A stretch of 64,000 nucleotides of DNA from Eriocheir sinensis (Eukaryota; Arthropoda; Malacostraca; Decapoda; Varunidae): the NCBI RefSeq assembly GCF_024679095.1, contig NC_066513.1:9911427-9975426 (forward strand), in the 5' to 3' direction. A program made the position numbers and the translations under genes. The notes under the pieces are model-generated. The model was given only the letters and a program-made list of their open reading frames with translations. It did no database searches and was not told where the DNA came from. Below are positions 59,525-64,000 of the stretch, piece by piece (the first letter of the stretch is position 1; every line of letters starts with the position of its first letter).

Positions 59525-59639
59525 ACTATGGCTTAAATCAGAAACAATATATGAGCATATTTTAATAGCTGTAACTATTATCCCACGTAATAATAATTTT
59601 TTTTGCGCCGTACCCCTAAAAACAAGAAGGGATGGTAAG

Positions 59640-60720
59640 CAAGGTGGCCGTTAGACGTAATAGAATGTTAAGGTTATAATGTCAGTTTATAATGTAATGT
59701 TATAATGTTATGGTTATATGAAATAATGAACCAATAACGCAGCGGTTATTTGGTTAGGAGAAATAAGTGAGTATGCCTTTATAGTGCGGTTTCCTCCCGA
59801 GCGGTGAAGAGAAAACGGAGTAAGGGCACACTGAGGAAGTTTGAATTAGAGTAGGGAAATCACAGTTTAACCGCTAACAGACAACAAGAAGGATCAATAC
59901 CGTATGCGAATGATCGTTACTCTCACAATTACGACTGATGAACAATGGTAGATACACAGAAATAAAAGATTCGTGCCTCTGATGCAATTTTGCTGAGTTT
60001 GCACTTGTGAAAATATTTGGAACAGGTACAATACCGAGAATATTCAGCTGATGTAGAGCTGGTGACGAAGGATGTCGTCGCCCATTGGGTACCTGGAGCC
60101 TTTGGAGTCGCGTTGGAAGACCTTGGCCGCGGCAGGAGCGCGTAGAAGGTTGATTGTTGGCGTGGAGACTGACTCCTGTAATGGCTGCTGGAAACTGCTG
60201 ACGATGTAGTCGGGCAGGTGTGTGGCAGGGCGGGCGCCGGAATACTGCTGCCAGAAGTAGAACGGCTGCGGTGCTCTTGTTATTTTGCGAGTTGTGGGGG
60301 CAGCGTTTGTAGATATGGCGACCTGGGTGTCTAACCTCTTGAGAAGGCGCCTTGTAGTAACGGTGGTGGTAACTGCTTGCAGTCACCGGGAGAGGTCAGC
60401 GTTTGCCCTGGTTGACTGTTTGCCGGAAGAGGTTTGGGCCGATGCTCCCGGCAGCGGCGGTGTTGCCGCTGTGTTGCTTGGAGCTTGTGGGCGCTGCGGG
60501 GAGTGCCTCCTTCTGCGTACCACGGAGGGCTTGGAGTGAGCTAGGAGTGGCTGGTTGTTGGCCTGTAGAGAGCTTGTAAAAGTGCGTAGGCCTGTAGTTG
60601 GCCTGTAGCAGGGATTTTGACTCCTTCCTTCCTTCTACGCCTGTCCCCGGATTTGTTGGTGAGTTCTTGTGGCTTGGAGCTTTTGTAGGAGAACGAGGTA
60701 GCGAAGGACCCGGGCGCGTT
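59640..60720 (-). other. Probable LTR/5' leader of the antisense gag element
   Basis: Lies immediately upstream of gag on the minus strand. A TATAAAG box lies at about 59783-59777 on the minus strand. The region is non-coding, GC-rich toward 60.7 kb. No second copy is present to define LTR ends. Overlapping ORFs on both strands (60285-60539, 59874-60386) have no motif. Confidence 0.4.
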
Positions 60721-61710
60721 GGGAGGAGTGTGCGAGATCGCCCTCACCCGGGTGAATGCGTCTGACGCTCTTTCCCTGTACCCTTACAAGCAACTACCAC
60801 CAACACCTGTTTTCCATAAGAACTTTCCGGGTCTGCATTATTTCTATTTTCCTCAGTCCTTCTATGTATCGGTAATCTGCCCGGAGGGTACCACTTATCA
60901 ACGGGTTACTGGTCACTATGCCATAACGGAAGCATGCTATATCCGCTCCACTAACATAACAACGTACCTGTCCCGGATCCGTCTGGTTTTCACGGCCAAT
61001 ATTTCCCATCGAGTGTTTCCTCTGCGGTCTCTCGATAACATTCACTTCTCCAGCATCTCTTATCTCCTTCATTCATTGTCTTTTGCAAACGAAACAGAGT
61101 TTGCAGAAACCCTGGGGGAAACGCTGCCTGAATACTTGCACCTCACCTACTTGTTCCTTGGAATTTTTGTGCCAATGTTTCTGATGGTCGTCAGTCTCGT
61201 CGTCATGTGCTACCTTATTAGGAGGAACTCTGTCCTGCACGATTATTTGGTTGTTCAGACAAGGCGACAGGGTGCAGGGAAGCCACTGGCTAGGTATTTT
61301 TTTATTTTTTATTTTTTTACGCAAGAAAAAAGGCAAGAAATGTGTCATTTCTCCTGCTCCTGTACCTTAACATTGTACTATGTTCCCACCTTTTGTTGTT
61401 CTTCTTATTTTTTGGAAGCTGGATGAGCATTTCATGTTCTGTAACTAGGCCACTTGTTACCTACAGATACTTGTGTCTATGTTTCTCCATTTAGAGATTA
61501 TTTCTCTGATTTATATCGCACCCGCTGGTGTTACCTCTCATTATTTATGTCATTACTACACGAGTATTCCTGCTTAGCCATTGTTTTAATATACTTGTGC
61601 CATAGGCAGTCTGCTCAACATGTTCACACTTTATCGGGTCAACTACTAATTCGATTTTTTTTTTTTTTTTAATGTCGCGAGGTCGCGATCAGTGGTAGGT
61701 GACCGAGCAG

Positions 61711-62106
61711 TGTTATAGTAATTGTGGTATATCAGTGTATTATTATTATTTTTATTATTACTTAATATCACAACGAATTAGGCATGCAATATCAATGGAA
61801 AAAACCCACGACAGATAGATCACGCCACCTTGTAGGAATGTCAGCTGTCAGTGTTTACCGTCTCAGTTTGTATACAAAGCATTTCATCAGGCTTAGAGGT
61901 CACCTTGACATACGTAACCAATTGTAACCAATTCCAATCTATAATTCGTCACTCCTTCGAGAGAGCTCGCCCGACACACACCTATCATCTCGTCTCTCTC
62001 TCACCAACGCTACGCTGTATCTTAGGTTAAGAATATATTTCTTCTAAAACAGCAAGTGTTTCCCTTCACGCCCGCAAGTCCCCGCAACCAAACGTTACAC
62101 CGTTAC
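61711..62106 (+). mobile_element. 3' LTR of the LTR retroelement
   Basis: A 396-base direct repeat of the 5' LTR (TGTTATAGTAATTG...ACACCGTTAC), followed by TGATG, the target duplication. Confidence 0.92.
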
Positions 62107-62255
62107 TGATGCCTCACAGTTTGAAAATTGCTACGAAAGACAAGACCACCCCGCTTACTAATGCACAAAAACTGTTTATAGTGAAGCAATCCGTTCGTGC
62201 ACAGGAAACCATCCGACTACAATGTTGTATTAGCACGAAAAATAGCATGGGAAAG

Positions 62256-62275
62256 CCTAACCTAACCTAACCTAA
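62256..62275. repeat. (CCTAA)4, telomere-like
   Basis: Four perfect CCTAA units, the complement of the arthropod telomere repeat TTAGG. It is too short to claim a former telomere. 62112-62498 is otherwise unassigned. Confidence 0.7.
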
Positions 62276-62506
62276 TTATGAGTCAGTTACCCGTGAAATA
62301 TCAACACGTATACGTTCTCCCGCCCGGCGCCCCGATGCGCCCATACGAAACCCACTAACTTTTTTTTTTAAATCGCTAGCGGCGTTTCTAGCAATTTGTG
62401 ACGCATATATATATATGGGGTTCAAAATGCATAGAATAATGTCATTTAACCGATGAGAAGTGTGAGAAGTACCCCTGCTGACCAACAATTAAATTTTGCC
62501 TGAGTG

Positions 62507-62688
62507 CAGGGTCGGACCGGCCTATATGTGCCCGTGTGCCAATGGCACAAGGACCCTCCAAGGTACATGGGCCCCTGGACTTAAAAACCCATGATAAATC
62601 ATATAATAATGACAGTAGCTTATATGAGCCCCGGCCCCCTCCAGCCACTACATGGCACGGCCCCCGTTAGGACCCCAGTCCGACTCTG
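62507..62688. mobile_element. hAT-type MITE, 182 bp
   Basis: Termini CAGGGTCGGACCGG and (reverse complement) CAGAGTCGGACTGG, with the perfect 8-bp duplication CCTGAGTG at 62499-62506 and 62689-62696. End sequence and duplication length fit hAT. Non-coding. Confidence 0.85.
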
Positions 62689-62696
62689 CCTGAGTG

Positions 62697-63321
62697 TGGC
62701 GTTAAACTATAATTTTACTAGATCGACATTACTGATTTTCAGCTGTATAAATCTTTTAGTAGAAAGAATAGAAAGTAATGTATGAAATAGTTTGTATATC
62801 AAGCACTGAATGCATTATTTCAGTTATTATATATTACAAGTAGGCACGTGTATATACGTACTCGATTATCATGTATTACCTATTTCAGGCCTTGGAACTT
62901 ATTCATTCATTCAAAGGTAGTGATCTCATTCATCTTAATCATAATAAACTACATTACTATACTGTATAGTTATAATCGACTTCTTGCTTACTCCAATACA
63001 CGCGCGACCACGCATGTCTTTTTAAAATCTTGTACTTCTTGTGAATACAGAGTTACTGATTAAAATAGAGAAGTGAAATAATAACATAAGTAGAATAATA
63101 ACATATTTATTGATTATTCATAAGTGTTTTTAATATAATGAATACATTTCTTACATTTCGTTTCTCTTTCGGGTGAGTATGGTCGCCCCATGTGGTGTGG
63201 TAGGTCAACACACGGATGTTCCAATAATGTGGGATCCAAGCCATACACAGAACGGCGTCAGATGCGTTTATGAAATCCATTTGTGGGTGTCCTGGGTTTA
63301 CACTGTTTAAGAAAACGGGCG
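62697..63321. other. Right part of the TTA-duplicating element, no gene
   Basis: AT-rich, no supported ORF. The right terminus is at 63306-63321. Confidence 0.5.
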
Positions 63322-63555
63322 TTAGACTCGTCTTTGTCCAAGAGATCTGTGTGAGTGGAGCCCCCCCACACGTGAGAGGCATACTCCATACGAGGGCGGA
63401 CAAGGGCCCTGTATATGGATGGCAAATGTGCGGGGGAGAAGAACTGGCGGAGACGATACAGAACGCCCAAACTCGAGGAAGCTGATTTAGTGAGAGAGGA
63501 GATGTGAATTTTCCAGTTAAGATTTTGAGTTAAGGATAGACCGGGGATGTTTAAC
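63322..63555 (-). pseudogene. LINE-A copy 5, piece 2
   Basis: Minus strand RT: LVRPRMEYASHVWGGSTHT near 63400-63345, GVLYRLRQFFSPAH near 63465-63430, then NILNSKS-type upstream sequence ending at about 63555 against another RT fragment. Confidence 0.85.
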
Positions 63556-63559
63556 GTAG

Positions 63560-64000
63560 AAGATCAAATTGGCTCCAATGCCCGCCGGGTGCAGTTTCTT
63601 AAGGAGTCGCTCGTGCGGTACCTTGTCGAAGGCTTTCTGAAAATCCAGATAAATAACTTCACTGGGAATGTGGTCATCCCATTTCTTATATGTATATACC
63701 TTGGAAGACATCCAATAGATTCGTTAAGCAGGAGCGCTCATTTCTGAAGCCATGCTGGGTGTCGGAATTATATTATTGTCTTCTAGAAATTTGACAATTT
63801 TGTCTCTAATAATCTTCTCGAGTATTTTTCCTGCCACTGATGTCAAACTTATGGGCCTGTAGCTTAATGCAACGCTTTTGTCACCTTTTTTTTTTTTTAA
63901 ATCGGTGTTACGTTCGCCATCTTCCAGTTTTCTGGGACCCTGTTCAGTTGTACTGACCGGTTAAATATGTTCGTGAGTGGCTGAAGCATTTTCTGTTTAA
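63560..64000 (-). pseudogene. CR1-like RT fragment, runs off right edge
   Basis: The minus strand gives VIYLDFQKAFDKVPHERLLKKL (motif A) at about 63655-63590, and upstream QHGFRNERSCLTNLLDVF across frameshifts at about 63760-63700. GDKSVALSYRPISLTSVAGKILE-like sequence is recognisable in pieces at 63880-63800, and the window ends in the pre-RT block. The nearest relation is family D or another CR1 family. Confidence 0.75.

Larger units (their letters stand above)
58973..60735. other. Insertion flanked by 11-bp direct repeats
   Basis: GGAGTGTGCGA occurs at 58973-58983 and 60725-60735, bounding a 1.75-kb segment that interrupts the env-like gene. Such a long duplication is not typical of integrase (4-6 bp). 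Microhomology-mediated or LINE-assisted insertion is possible. Confidence 0.6.
58763..61300 (+). pseudogene. env-like gene of the LTR element, broken by an insertion
   Basis: The plus-strand ORF 58763-58985 and the ORF 60725-61300 look like two parts of one membrane protein interrupted by 58984-60735. The second part has several N-glycosylation sequons, paired Cys and a strong C-terminal membrane anchor at about 61140-61225 followed by a short basic tail. This layout is that of F-type/env proteins of insect errantivirus-like elements. The element has no gag or pol of its own between its LTRs. A frame disagreement exists at the junctions and the 3' end runs into a T-rich tract. It is an old, defective provirus-like copy; function is not implied. 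Confidence 0.55.
58107..63321. mobile_element. Inverted-repeat DNA element with TTA target duplication
   Basis: Left end CGGCCGTTTTCTTAAA and right end (reverse complement) CGCCCGTTTTCTTAAA lie inside LINE-A copy 5. They are flanked by TTA at 58104-58106 and 63322-63324. The LINE reads GAGCCTTA|...|TTAGACTC, giving the uninterrupted GAGCCTTAGACTC seen in other copies. The 3-bp TWA duplication suggests PIF/Harbinger. Minus the nested LTR element it is about 1.45 kb. No transposase is seen; a GTAGGTCAACACAC word occurs in both halves. Confidence 0.72.

Noticed and set aside
60285..60539. 84-residue ORF near 60.4 kb
   Set aside because: GC-rich non-coding leader of the antisense retroelement, with an equally open frame on the other strand.

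Overview
The window reads as repeat-saturated arthropod nuclear DNA, most likely from a decapod crustacean. The evidence is very long (AT)n, (GA)n, (CA)n and (ATT)n tracts, several decayed LINE families (two CR1-like, one jockey-like, one with an RTE/I-type RT C-terminus), a Penelope-like RT, tRNA-derived SINEs, many inverted-repeat DNA transposons, GT-AG introns and a short (CCTAA)n tract. Nothing looks prokaryotic. Species and chromosome cannot be told from the sequence.

Host gene. Six small plus-strand exons hidden among the repeats join with unbroken codon phase: 9777-9837, 13717-13759, 16450-16565, 27144-27260, 50319-50387 and 55994-56145. Together they give the first 178 residues of a secreted or type-I membrane protein: a signal peptide split over exons 1 and 2, a basic Ser-rich segment with an NGS sequon, an acidic linker, and the start of a fibronectin-III-like domain. 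The gene spans more than 46 kb and runs off the right edge. Its introns hold almost everything else in the window.

Layout. 1-840: Penelope-like RT (minus). 1.2-3.4 kb: palindromes, microsatellites, an LTR-less RT fragment and a 32-bp minisatellite. 3.4-6.4 kb: jockey-like LINE (family A) with a SINE inside. 7.05-8.02 kb: foldback element. 8.2-9.6 kb: inverted arrays of a TTCGTA-containing short repeat. 9.8 kb: exon 1. 10.1-13.0 kb: nearly uninterrupted CR1-like element (family B) inside a 41-bp tandem repeat. 13.7-16.6 kb: exons 2 and 3, an inverted-repeat element and a microsatellite cluster. 17-26 kb: LINE and SINE fragments. 27.1 kb: exon 4, followed by a Ty3/gypsy-type gag-protease relic that carries a SINE which itself carries a solo LTR. 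30-39 kb: LINE-B broken by LINE-A, and two further LINE-A copies. 39.2-50.2 kb: a LINE-C/SINE unit split by a 9.1-kb insertion with 8-bp target duplications; within that lies a 7.5-kb transposon with ~290-bp inverted repeats and an XPG/FEN1-like nuclease gene (Academ-like). 50.3 kb: exon 5, then satellites and a long foldback element. 56.0 kb: exon 6. 56.7-57.9 kb: pogo-like element. 58.0-63.5 kb: a four-level nest (LINE-A, TTA-duplicating element, LTR element with a broken env-like gene, antisense gag fragment). 62.5 kb: a 182-bp hAT-type MITE.

Almost no transposon ORF is intact. The insertion order can be read from rebuilt empty sites at several nests. Boundaries of decayed LINE copies are approximate, usually within tens of bases. 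Family names come from motif recognition, not database searches.
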